A stretch of DNA of 39,659 bases from Anoxybacillus tengchongensis. GTDB lineage: Bacteria; Bacillota; Bacilli; Bacillales; Anoxybacillaceae. The notes below the pieces were generated by a model. It ran no database searches, was not told where the DNA came from, and saw only the letters and a list, made by a program, of their open reading frames with translations. Position numbers and translations under genes: made by a program. Shown one piece after another: positions 6,997-13,363 of the stretch. The stretch is taken from contig NZ_JACHES010000018.1 in assembly GCF_014201585.1 (NCBI RefSeq), positions 1-39,659 on the forward strand, in the 5' to 3' direction. Numbering within the stretch: position 1 is the first letter of the stretch; each line of letters starts with the position of its first letter.

Positions 6997-8653
6997 ATGA
7001 GAAAAGATGAAGAACTACAAGGAGTGACGCTCCTTGGCAACCAAGGAACGAAATATGTATTCGAATACAGCCCAGACATTCTTGAAGTGTTTGACAACAA
7101 ACATCCAGATCGCGACTATTTCGTCAAATTTAACTGTCCGGAGTTTACGAGCTTGTGTCAATGAGGGCACACTTCAGTGGTGACACTGTCGGCTAAACCT
7201 TGTGAATTCAGGGAAAGAGAAAAAGGGTGGAAATTATCTGAATTTTTATGTACAATGCAAACAAAGGAACGTATGTTTGTGGAGGTGTTTGTATTGTACA
7301 ACACGCCATGGAGAGATAAGGAATGGTTTACTAAGCAGTTTATTTACATTGGGAAGAGTATTCATGAGTTGTCCATTGAATTAGGTATGGATTGGTCTAG
7401 TCTTGAAAGATGGAGACAAATTCATGGACTACCTAAGCACTCGGAGAAAGAAAAGATTATTGAAGAGTATGGATTAGATGTTTTTGAAAACATAGTGAGG
7501 AGAAAGAAGAAAAGGTATTCACTTTCTAATAGAATGAAATCCGAGATAATGTATAAGGGAAAAAGTTACGAGGACATTTACGGTTTAGAGAGGGCTCAAG
7601 AAATTAAAAATAAAATTTCTGCTTCAAATAAAAATGTCAAAAGGTCGGACGAATTCAAAGAAAATCTATCCAAGAAACAAAGAGGAAAAAATAATTCGAA
7701 TTGGAAAGGCGGGTTTTATAGTCCTCATGTCTACGAACACATTGATCGTCTTAGTGTGAAAGAGTACGTTCTCGACACTTGGAATAGATATATAGTTATT
7801 GAAAAAGACTATACTTGTGAGTGCTGTGGAGTCAGATCGATCACTTGTAATGGACATCATCTATTATCTTTTACAAAAATTTTTCACGCGATTTGCTTTT
7901 ATTTGGATCAAAGGAATTGTTTAGACACAATGTCTGTCATTTCTGAAATGCATAAGTTTCACAAAGAAAACTTTCGTGAAATTTATCAATGCCTATGTTC
8001 CCCGTGTCATCGTAATATCCATCGGCAAGACAATTACTATGCGAGGATGGAACAAGAAAATCGCCTTATCTATTTACTAGAACCCTATTTCTCCAACCCT
8101 GAGCCAAGCCTTAAAGAAGAAAGGGCGATGTATGCAGCCTTGTTCTTTAAGGAAGGTGCAGAGACTATCGAAATCACTTTATCATGAAGCGAGTAAAGGT
8201 AGTGATAGAGGAAGAGAGTAGAGTACACCACGAAGTATCGTGGTGGAAGCGCAAGGGTTCTTATTCGATATCGCAGTCGAATAAGAATAAGATATAGTCC
8301 ACCTGCTTTATAAAAAGCAGTTGCCTAAAACCGGACAACCAGATTTTGCGACAATTTACATTAGCTACATTCCTGATAAAAAATGTGTTGAAAGCAAGTC
8401 GTTGAAATTATATTTATTTAGCTTCCGCAATCATGGTGATTTTCATGAAGATTGCGTCAATATTATTATGAACGATTTAATTCGCGTCATGGAACCGCGT
8501 TACATTGAAGTGTGGGGCAAATTTACACCGCGCGGCGGCATTTCGATTGACCCATATTGTAACTGGGGACGACCAGGAACGAAATATGAACAAATGGCGG
8601 AATATCGTTTATTGAACCACGATTTATATCCAGAAAAAGTGGATAATCGTTAG
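6997..8653 (+). CDS. queF: QueF (preQ0 reductase), split gene: exon 1 6997-7158, exon 2 8324-8653
   Basis: QueF reduces preQ0 to preQ1 with NADPH. Exon 1 encodes 54 residues from [17 protein letters not shown] to [10 protein letters not shown]. Exon 2 resumes with [17 protein letters not shown] and ends [12 protein letters not shown]. Joined, they give 163 residues without gap or frameshift, the normal size of the short Bacillus-type enzyme. The last codon of exon 1 is the cysteine that forms the covalent thioimide with substrate in this family, and the conserved aspartate (GQPDF) starts exon 2. The [20 protein letters not shown] segment binds NADPH and substrate. Without splicing the frame reads only Cys-Gln-stop. 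The ribosome-binding site is AAAGGAGGG at 6978-6986. Last gene of the que operon. Confidence 0.95.
7159..8323 (+). mobile_element. Group I intron (IA-type) inserted in queF
   Basis: The 1165-base insertion has assignable core helices. P1: exon TGTGT pairs with GCACA (7167-7171), giving the usual U-G pair at the 5' splice site. P10: AGG (7164-7166) pairs with exon-2 CCT. P2: CAGTG/CACTG near 7175-7188. P3: AACCTTG (7196-7202) with CAAGGGTT (8252-8259, one bulge). P7: GACTAT (8163-8168) with ATAGTC (8294-8299), inside the classic strings GCAGAGACTA and AAGATATAGTCC. P7.1: ATCACT/AGTGAT (8173-8178/8201-8206). P7.2: CACCACGA/TCGTGGTG (8226-8245). P8: CTTATTCGA/TCGAATAAG (8260-8285). P9: CTGCTT/AAGCAG (8303-8320). 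The last base is G (8323). P7.1/P7.2 indicate subgroup IA. Confidence 0.95.
7294..8187 (+). CDS. Intron-encoded HNH homing endonuclease
   Basis: Homing endonucleases cut intron-lacking alleles so that the intron is copied in. From TTG at 7294 the protein has 297 residues. This start is chosen because GGAGG (7281-7285) is eight bases upstream; a GTG at 7177 would lie inside intron helix P2. An N-terminal helix-turn-helix-like segment ([20 protein letters not shown]) comes first. A NUMOD3-type DNA-binding region (about residues 100-140, ending [10 protein letters not shown]) follows. The HNH/zinc module is CECCG (175-179), a His pair (188-189), and CSPCHRNIH (235-243). Its DNA is more AT-rich than the que genes, consistent with separate origin. 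The 3' coding end contains one strand of intron helix P7. It should be translated from unspliced RNA. Confidence 0.9.
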   Translation: MYNTPWRDKEWFTKQFIYIGKSIHELSIELGMDWSSLERWRQIHGLPKHSEKEKIIEEYGLDVFENIVRRKKKRYSLSNRMKSEIMYKGKSYEDIYGLERAQEIKNKISASNKNVKRSDEFKENLSKKQRGKNNSNWKGGFYSPHVYEHIDRLSVKEYVLDTWNRYIVIEKDYTCECCGVRSITCNGHHLLSFTKIFHAICFYLDQRNCLDTMSVISEMHKFHKENFREIYQCLCSPCHRNIHRQDNYYARMEQENRLIYLLEPYFSNPEPSLKEERAMYAALFFKEGAETIEITLS

Positions 8654-8654
8654 G

Positions 8655-8678
8655 AAGGCTGGCTTATGAGCCAGCCTT
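8655..8678 (+). terminator. Perfect 10-bp hairpin after queF
   Basis: AAGGCTGGCT (8655-8664) / AGCCAGCCTT (8669-8678) with a TATG loop begins two bases after the queF stop. It is followed by AAAAAATTC rather than a T-run, so it may be a 3'-end stabilising hairpin or an inefficient terminator of the que operon. Confidence 0.6.
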
Positions 8679-8722
8679 AAAAAATTCACAAAACACACCT
8701 AGTTTTTTTTCGTAAACGGGTA

Positions 8723-8728
8723 TATAAT
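8723..8728 (+). promoter_or_regulatory. -10 box of the oxidoreductase promoter
   Basis: A perfect TATAAT lies 44 bases before the TTG start at 8772, with a poor -35 (TAGTTT, 8700-8705). It overlaps the ATG at 8727, which rules that ATG out as the start if this promoter is used. Confidence 0.5.
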
Positions 8729-8771
8729 GACAAATTGTTACGAACCTTTTTTTCGTCTGGGGGGTCTTCAT

Positions 8772-9461
8772 TTGAGACAGAGAACTGCTCTTGTGATCGG
8801 GGCAAGCGGGTTAGTTGGAGGCGAGCTTCTCCAACGGTTGCTTCGTTCAGAGCATTATGAACGAGTTACTATATTTGTTCGAAAGCCAATAGCGTGCAAC
8901 CATGAAAAATTACAACAAGTCGTCGTTGATTTTGACCACATCGAACAATATGAAGAATATTTCCACGTTGATGATGTGTTTAGTTGCTTAGGGACAACGA
9001 TGAAAAAAGCAAAAACAAAACAACAATTTATTAAAGTCGATTACGAATATACGTTGCGTGCCGCGAAATTGGCGGAAAAATGCCATGTTAAAACGTTTTT
9101 ATTCGTTTCTGCCATTGGCGCCCATCCGCACTCGATGTTTTTTTACAATCGCGTGAAAGGAGAAACGGAGGAGGCGTTGCAGCGGCTTACGATTCGTTCG
9201 CTCCACATTTTCCGTCCGTCTTTATTAACAGGGGAGCGACAAGAGTTTCGCCTCGGTGAAAAAACAGCAGAATGGCTTTGTCACGGTATTTCGTTTGCGT
9301 TCGTTGGCAAATGGGAAAAATATAAACCGATTGCGGCAAAACAAGTGGCAGAAGCGATGTATCGCGCAGCACTATCAGAAAAGCAAGGCGTATACATTTA
9401 CGAATGCAACGAAATGAAAGGGGAATGTAAACAACAAAGAGGGCTGTCTCATCAACAATAA
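8772..9461 (+). CDS. NAD(P)-dependent atypical SDR, TIP30/HTATIP2-like oxidoreductase
   Basis: The 229-residue Rossmann-fold protein has a dinucleotide-binding motif at its N-terminus (ALVIGASGLVGGELL), a DVFSCLGTT segment typical of the HTATIP2/TIP30-like branch of atypical short-chain dehydrogenases, FVSAIGA, and a YNRVK element that fits the catalytic YxxxK pattern. The substrate is unknown. I prefer the TTG at 8772 over the ATG at 8727 because the latter overlaps a TATAAT and would add out-of-family residues; a G-rich ribosome-binding site (GGGGGG) precedes 8772 by a few bases. The last residues and stop codon lie within the terminator hairpin, so the gene is monocistronic. Confidence 0.85.
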   Translation: MRQRTALVIGASGLVGGELLQRLLRSEHYERVTIFVRKPIACNHEKLQQVVVDFDHIEQYEEYFHVDDVFSCLGTTMKKAKTKQQFIKVDYEYTLRAAKLAEKCHVKTFLFVSAIGAHPHSMFFYNRVKGETEEALQRLTIRSLHIFRPSLLTGERQEFRLGEKTAEWLCHGISFAFVGKWEKYKPIAAKQVAEAMYRAALSEKQGVYIYECNEMKGECKQQRGLSHQQ

Positions 9462-9476
9462 GCAGCCCTCTTTTCG
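9436..9476 (+). terminator. Terminator overlapping the 3' end of the oxidoreductase gene
   Basis: Stem AAAGAGGGCTG (9436-9446) / CAGCCCTCTTT (9463-9473), 11 bp, followed by TTTTCG. The stop codon (9459-9461) is in the loop. The A-rich 5' arm also lets it serve the convergent DUF2187 gene. Confidence 0.85.
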
Positions 9477-9653
9477 TTATTCAACAATTTTATAGTTTTT
9501 ATGGTTCACAACCGTCCGTTCTTGCAAGTCGAGTTCTTTGTAGTTTTCCATGTACGTTAAATCGACAATCACGGAATTTTCGTTTACTTTTTCCACAATT
9601 CCCCGCAACCCATTTTTAAATTCAATGACGTCGCCAATTTGCGCTTTTTTCAT
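9477..9653 (-). CDS. DUF2187 (YkvS-like) small protein
   Basis: This 58-residue protein (MKKAQIGDVIEFKNGLRGIV to VVNHKNYKIVE) matches the DUF2187 family of small beta-rich, SH3-like Bacillaceae proteins, of which B. subtilis YkvS is a member. The function is unknown. AAAGGGGATTTTC precedes the ATG at 9653 on the minus strand. It lies downstream of the Met/Pro/Gln-rich protein gene on the same strand, about 90 bases away with no clear terminator between, so co-transcription is possible. Confidence 0.82.
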   Translation of the reverse strand: MKKAQIGDVIEFKNGLRGIVEKVNENSVIVDLTYMENYKELDLQERTVVNHKNYKIVE

Positions 9654-9741
9654 TGAAAATCCCCTTTACTTTTGAATTTTTAAACCTTTTTTCTATTTTG
9701 CATGATTTTTCCTCGTTCGTAAAGGGCATTTTCAACTATTT

Positions 9742-10065
9742 TTAACGCGTTGGCCAATACGGCATTGGCATTCCCGGCCACATCGGTGCACTACAACCGC
9801 CCGGCATCATTTGTGGCATTTGTTGCGGCATTTGTTGCGGCATTTGTGGGAACGGCATTTGTTGTGGCATCATTTGTCCCATTGGCCACATCGGTCCCAT
9901 CGGCATGCCACAGCCGCAATCACCCGGCATCATTTGTGGCATCGGCATCATTTGCGGCATTTGTTGCGGCATCGGCATTGGCTGTGGCATTGGCATCGGT
10001 TGCGTTTGTTGCGGCATCATTTGTTGATCTAAGCGAAAATCTTCATACATATTCCAGTCATTCAT
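9742..10065 (-). CDS. Met/Pro/Gln-rich low-complexity protein, possible spore coat component
   Basis: This 107-residue protein has a short acidic-aromatic head (MNDWNMYEDFRLDQQ) followed by degenerate repeats of PQQM, PMPQ and QMMPGG, with a central GDCGCGMPMG cluster and a second cysteine-glycine patch (GGCSAP). There are no hydrophobic helices or globular motifs. The ribosome-binding site GAAAGGAAG lies before the ATG at 10065. A minus-strand CATACAAT (complement of 10103-10110) resembles a sigma-E/K -10 element, though no matching -35 at the right spacing was found. Low-complexity Pro/Met/Gln proteins of this kind are common in Bacillaceae spore coats; metal binding by the Met/Cys clusters is an alternative. 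Both functions are inference. Confidence 0.7.
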   Translation of the reverse strand: MNDWNMYEDFRLDQQMMPQQTQPMPMPQPMPMPQQMPQMMPMPQMMPGDCGCGMPMGPMWPMGQMMPQQMPFPQMPQQMPQQMPQMMPGGCSAPMWPGMPMPYWPTR

Positions 10066-10165
10066 CGTTCATCTTCCTTTCTTTCATTTAGAATCCACCA
10101 ACATTGTATGTGTGTTTTTCATAGACGTGTGTCAATATAACAAAATTAGGCATTCGCACATCGTA

Positions 10166-10194
10166 TTGACATGTGTCTGTAAGCACGTTAAAAC
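10166..10194 (+). promoter_or_regulatory. Candidate promoter with a repeated GACRTGTGTC motif
   Basis: Perfect -35 TTGACA (10166-10171), 17-base spacer and weak -10 TAAAAC (10189-10194), about 19 bases before the start codon at 10213. The -35 overlaps GACATGTGTC (10168-10177), and a near-copy GACGTGTGTC lies 44 bases upstream (10124-10133). Confidence 0.4.
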
Positions 10195-10212
10195 AAAGAG
10201 GGAGGGATGACG

Positions 10213-10407
10213 ATGACTGAACAAGAAGCAAAGCAACTTTTGCAACAATTGCGCGCAAAAAACATTCCGCATGTGCTTGTGAAAAAAGAACATTTTTTAA
10301 CGTTTCGTCATGTGCTCGTCCAACAGGAAGATTTTAAACATTTTCGCGGCGTTGCGCAGCGCGGTGGCGACGTCATGTATTACTATATGGATCGACCGCG
10401 CAGTTAA
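10213..10407 (+). CDS. Small soluble hypothetical protein
   Basis: This 64-residue protein (MTEQEAKQLLQQLRAKNIPH to YYYMDRPRS) is charged, with no membrane segment or recognisable catalytic motif. The ATG at 10213 is preferred over the one at 10207 because GGAGGG (10201-10206) would directly abut the earlier codon. The 3' end overlaps the convergent sigma-factor gene by 35 bases. The spacing and pairing with a sigma gene might suggest a regulatory partner, but convergence is against co-expression. I do not recognise the family. Confidence 0.65.
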   Translation: MTEQEAKQLLQQLRAKNIPHVLVKKEHFLTFRHVLVQQEDFKHFRGVAQRGGDVMYYYMDRPRS

Positions 10408-10858
10408 CGTATCGTTTTAATTTTTTTACGGCCGACATGCGCCATTGTTTGACGGCATTGACGGTAACGCCTTCTTCAGCGGCAATTTGTTTAAACGTTT
10501 TTCCTTCCATTACGTGACGAACGAGCCATATTTGCTCGCGTGGTGATAAATGTCGCATCGCATCTTCCCATACGATATTGGCAAAAAAATCGACATCTTC
10601 TTTTAACACATATTCATCTGGCAACGGAACGTATACGTTTTTCGTTTCTTTGCGAAGCTGCGACACGATGCGCCAACGAATCATTTTAAAGGCGAACGAA
10701 TAAAACGAGCCTTTCGTTTCATCATATCGTTCGTACGCCTCCCAAAGCGCGATTAAACCGATTTGCACATATTCATCGACATGGCGACGAATATGTAATT
10801 GACGAATGATGTAAGAAATAAGCGGACGATATTGCTCAACGATGGCTTCAAATAACAT
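10373..10858 (-). CDS. Sigma-70-family RNA polymerase sigma factor (orphan)
   Basis: This 161-residue protein has sigma region 2 (DEYVQIGLIALWEAYERYD, then GSFYSFAFKMIRWRIVSQLR) and region 4 with a helix-turn-helix (LSPREQIWLVRHVMEG, then FKQIAAEEGVTVNAVKQWRM). Regions 1 and 3 are absent, as in compact alternative or ECF-like sigma factors. It should direct RNA polymerase to a dedicated promoter set. No anti-sigma factor with a membrane segment lies beside it. AAAGGGATA precedes the ATG at 10858. Its 3' end overlaps the convergent small gene by 35 bases, and a perfect 14-bp GC-rich palindrome lies upstream of its ribosome-binding site. Target genes cannot be read from the window. Confidence 0.85.
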   Translation of the reverse strand: MLFEAIVEQYRPLISYIIRQLHIRRHVDEYVQIGLIALWEAYERYDETKGSFYSFAFKMIRWRIVSQLRKETKNVYVPLPDEYVLKEDVDFFANIVWEDAMRHLSPREQIWLVRHVMEGKTFKQIAAEEGVTVNAVKQWRMSAVKKLKRYVNCAVDPYSNT

Positions 10859-10873
10859 AAATATCCCTTTCCC

Positions 10874-10887
10874 GAAGGCGCGCCTTC
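10874..10887. other. Perfect 14-bp palindrome upstream of the sigma gene
   Basis: GAAGGCGCGCCTTC, 16 bases from the sigma-factor start codon and just before its ribosome-binding site. It could be an operator or an RNA foldback controlling translation; no known binding consensus is matched. Confidence 0.4.
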
Positions 10888-11057
10888 ACGTATTCCGCGG
10901 TTACATGTAGCTTATCAAACACGCTTACGTTGCGCGAAAGAGAAAATAGGAAAAAATGCCCCGTTTATGTTAGGCATATGCGGTGTTTCCCTTAAGGAAA
11001 TGCAGAAAATGAGGCGAAAAAAGGGCGGGAAATAGCGTATTTGCCTAAAAAAATGTT

Positions 11058-11087
11058 TTGAACGATGGGAATTTTTTGTGCTATGAT
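11058..11087 (+). promoter_or_regulatory. Promoter of the YueH-like/kinase pair
   Basis: -35 TTGAAC (11058-11063), 18-base spacer, -10 TATGAT (11082-11087). The start site would be near 11094, so an in-frame ATG at 11058 cannot be used and the gene begins at 11115. Confidence 0.65.
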
Positions 11088-11114
11088 AATAAAAAATGGA
11101 AAGGCATGAGCAAG

Positions 11115-11357
11115 ATGAAAATAAGAAAAACATGTATTCATCAAGATTCTACTCAACAAAATGTATACATTTATGAAAATAAAAAAGAACAATATATCGT
11201 TGTTGCCATTCCTTATTTAGAATGGTCGATGCATGTCACTTATGACGATTTTACTCATATCGAATCACGTCTACAACAATCGCTTGCGAACGTATTAGAT
11301 GAACAATATGTGCGCCCACTTGCGATGAAGCTAGCCCAATGGATGAGGGAAATGTAA
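11115..11357 (+). CDS. Small conserved protein, tentatively YueH-like
   Basis: The 80-residue protein begins MKIRKTCIHQDSTQQNVYIY and has a central strand-rich region (KEQYIVVAIPYLEWSMHVTY) and an amphipathic C-terminus ending WMREM. This pattern resembles the uncharacterised YueH family of Bacillus; the match is from memory and tentative. GGAAAGG (11098-11104) is a suitable ribosome-binding site for the ATG at 11115. Its 3' end overlaps or abuts the histidine kinase gene, so the two are probably co-transcribed. Confidence 0.7.
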   Translation: MKIRKTCIHQDSTQQNVYIYENKKEQYIVVAIPYLEWSMHVTYDDFTHIESRLQQSLANVLDEQYVRPLAMKLAQWMREM

Positions 11358-12637
11358 ATGAAGAAAGGTTCCGTTGTCAGATGAAATACGCCGTTTTTGC
11401 TTATGTGATTGTAAGTATCATTTGGATTATATTAACCGATTTATATGTAGAAAAGTTGCCTATTCCGCCGCATATCGCTCCGTACGTTCAGACGCTCAAA
11501 GGCTCGCTTTTTGTCATTTTATCTGCTGTCTTTATGTATATCGCTTTAAGGAAACATCGCCAGTTAAAACAAATGGCAGAAAGCGAGCAAGAGTTGTTGA
11601 CGCTCATTCATGCGATGCCTGATTTCGTATCGTTTAAAGATGGACAAGGCCGTTGGTTAAGGGTAAACGAATTTGGCTTAAAGCTATACGGGCTTGAGCA
11701 TGTCGATTATAAAGGAAAAACAGATGCCGAGCTTGCGGAATACACTCCTCATTTTCGCGAAGCGTTACTTTATTGCATCGATTCCGATGAAGAAGCGTGG
11801 CAAGCGAAAACAGTCACGCGCGCAGAGGAATCGTTTGCGATGCCAAACGGTGAAATGAAAACGTTTGATGTCATTAAAGTGCCACTATTTTACGAAAACG
11901 GCAAACGCAAAGGACTTGTCGTCATCGGTCGCGACATTACACAACAAAAAATTGCCGAGCAACTGTTGTTGAAAAAAGAAAAGCTATCGGTGATCGGAGA
12001 ATTAGCAGCAGGCATCGCCCATGAAATTCGCAATCCGTTAACGTCGATTAAAGGATTTTTGCAAATGATGAAAGAGACGAAAGAAGTGGATGAGCGATTT
12101 GTACAAATTATGTTAGATGAAATTGAACGAGTCAATCAAATCGTCACCCAACTGCTCGTGCTTGCGAAACCGCAAATGAAAGCGTACAAACCGCTTGCTT
12201 TACACGACGTGCTCGAATATGTGCTCGGGTTGTTTACATATGAAGCGATTTTACAAAACGTACAAATGAAATACGAACCGCGCACATCCGCAATGATATA
12301 CGGGGACAAAAACGAGCTCATTCAAGTATTTGTCAATATCGTGAAAAACGCATTAGAAGCGATGCCAAAAGGGGGAAAACTTACGATTTCCACGAAAGAT
12401 GAAGATGACTGCGTTTATGTTGTCATCGAAGATACAGGAAAAGGCATTGAACAAGAGCGGTTAAAACATATCGGTGAACCGTTTTATACATTAAAAGAAA
12501 AAGGTATGGGACTTGGCTTAACGACAAGTATGAAAATCGTTCATGAGCATAAAGGCACGATGCAAATTGAAAGCGAAGTCGGCAAAGGAACGCGGGTTCG
12601 TATGATGTTGCCCCTCTATAAAAACGACCCGTCTTAA
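11339..12637 (+). CDS. PAS-domain sensor histidine kinase, sporulation-kinase type
   Basis: This 432-residue kinase begins with two membrane segments (YAVFAYVIVSIIWIILTDLY and about residues 48-66). A PAS domain follows (about 80-210: LIHAMPDFVSFKDGQGRWLR to VVIGRDITQQK). The dimerisation/phosphoacceptor box is ELAAGIAHEIRNPLTSIKGF with its histidine near residue 231, and the ATPase has N box NIVKNALEAMPKGG, DTGKGI, and GMGLGL. It resembles KinA/KinE-type kinases that feed the sporulation phosphorelay; no response regulator is adjacent, which fits that type. The start is uncertain: ATG 11339 overlaps the upstream gene and lacks a good site, while ATG 11381 has GAAAGG about 13 bases before it. 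Confidence 0.88.
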   Translation: MDEGNVNEERFRCQMKYAVFAYVIVSIIWIILTDLYVEKLPIPPHIAPYVQTLKGSLFVILSAVFMYIALRKHRQLKQMAESEQELLTLIHAMPDFVSFKDGQGRWLRVNEFGLKLYGLEHVDYKGKTDAELAEYTPHFREALLYCIDSDEEAWQAKTVTRAEESFAMPNGEMKTFDVIKVPLFYENGKRKGLVVIGRDITQQKIAEQLLLKKEKLSVIGELAAGIAHEIRNPLTSIKGFLQMMKETKEVDERFVQIMLDEIERVNQIVTQLLVLAKPQMKAYKPLALHDVLEYVLGLFTYEAILQNVQMKYEPRTSAMIYGDKNELIQVFVNIVKNALEAMPKGGKLTISTKDEDDCVYVVIEDTGKGIEQERLKHIGEPFYTLKEKGMGLGLTTSMKIVHEHKGTMQIESEVGKGTRVRMMLPLYKNDPS

Positions 12638-12650
12638 AACGGGTCGTTTT
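12621..12650. terminator. Bidirectional terminator between kinase and nitroreductase
   Basis: Stem AAAACGACCCGT (12621-12632) / ACGGGTCGTTTT (12639-12650), 12 bp with a six-base loop. The kinase stop codon (12635-12637) is in the loop, and the nitroreductase stop starts at the other edge. Confidence 0.88.
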
Positions 12651-13254
12651 ATCCATTTACCCACGTCGTTATTTCGTCAATTGATAAACGGGACGATGGA
12701 TGAGCAGGGGCGCTCGCTTTTCCGATTGTAATAAGCATCACCGGAATGTAGCGGTGTGGGATGTGGAATGCTTCCATAAACGCTTGTGTGTCAAAGCCGC
12801 CGATGGCGCACGTATCAAATCCTTCCGCTTTTGCCGCAAGCATGAATTGCATCGCAGCTAACGATGCATTTGTGAATGCCGCATCGCGCGCATATTGGCG
12901 GTTTGTATATGCCTGTTCAATTTGCTTTGCGAGCGTTTCTTTCACTTCTTTTGTCATTTTTCCTGCTGCGACAAGTGGATCATAGACCGCATCTGTTTTT
13001 TTATTGGCTTCTAAGTCGCCAAGTACCGCAACAACGGCAGACGCATCAACGATTTGTTGTTGGTTGTAAGCGATCGGAAGAAGTTTTTGTTGCGCTTCTT
13101 TTCCGTAAATGACGACGAAATGCCAATGTTGTAAATTCCAAGCGGAAGGCGCTTTTCCTGCTAACTGCAACAGTTTTATTAATTGTTCCTTAGAAATCGA
13201 AGCAGTCGGATCGTATTTTCGGACGGATTGCCGTTGTTCAATAATCGAAAGCAT
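12649..13254 (-). CDS. Nitroreductase-family NAD(P)H flavoprotein, YodC-like
   Basis: This 201-residue protein has the N-terminal RQSVRKYD FMN-binding motif, KAPSAWNLQHWHFVV (substrate/FMN contact), a central helix rich in alanine (NASLAAMQFMLAAKAEGFDT) and a C-terminal VMLITIGKA strand. The family reduces nitro compounds and quinones with FMN and NAD(P)H. AGGAGG precedes the ATG at 13254. It is divergent from an HxlR/YodB-type regulator gene with a 109-base shared control region; in B. subtilis YodB represses the nitroreductase gene yodC in response to quinones and diamide. The arrangement here supports the same role by context. Confidence 0.88.
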   Translation of the reverse strand: MLSIIEQRQSVRKYDPTASISKEQLIKLLQLAGKAPSAWNLQHWHFVVIYGKEAQQKLLPIAYNQQQIVDASAVVAVLGDLEANKKTDAVYDPLVAAGKMTKEVKETLAKQIEQAYTNRQYARDAAFTNASLAAMQFMLAAKAEGFDTCAIGGFDTQAFMEAFHIPHRYIPVMLITIGKASAPAHPSSRLSIDEITTWVNG

Positions 13255-13280
13255 ATATAATCCTCCTTTATAAAAGAAAA

Positions 13281-13337
13281 TAACTTACTTTTTGTTAGAA
13301 ACAATGTTTATATTAATTTAGTTACAATAAGTTTGTC
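13281..13337. promoter_or_regulatory. Candidate operator region for the divergent YodB-type regulator
   Basis: AT-rich sequence between the divergent genes carries AACTTACTTTTTGTTAG (13282-13298) and, in opposite orientation, TTAGTTACAATAAGTTT (13318-13334). The two resemble each other and the YodB-type box (ACTA-TTTGTAAGTAACTA-like). Assignment rests on position and similarity by eye. Confidence 0.35.
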
Positions 13338-13363
13338 AAATTTCATGCATAGGGTGATGAGAG

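Noticed and set aside
6949-7164. queF as a truncated pseudogene
   Set aside because: The missing part is intact downstream at 8324-8653, and the intervening sequence folds as a group I intron with exact splice-site pairing.
7177-8187. GTG at 7177 as the start of the HNH endonuclease
   Set aside because: It lies inside intron helix P2 without a ribosome-binding site; TTG at 7294 has GGAGG at the right distance.
8727-8771. N-terminal extension of the TIP30-like oxidoreductase from ATG 8727
   Set aside because: The ATG overlaps a TATAAT box and the extension precedes the conserved Rossmann start.
9750-10091. Plus-strand ORF of 113 residues opposite the Met-rich protein
   Set aside because: It is an alanine/valine/phenylalanine-rich shadow of the repetitive minus-strand gene and has no ribosome-binding site.
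10859-11057. Possible riboswitch or small RNA upstream of the kinase pair
   Set aside because: Apart from the palindrome at 10874 and a short TTTCC/GGAAA repeat, no known riboswitch motif or stable conserved structure was found.
11058-11114. Longer start of the YueH-like protein
   Set aside because: The ATG coincides with the -35 hexamer of the promoter.
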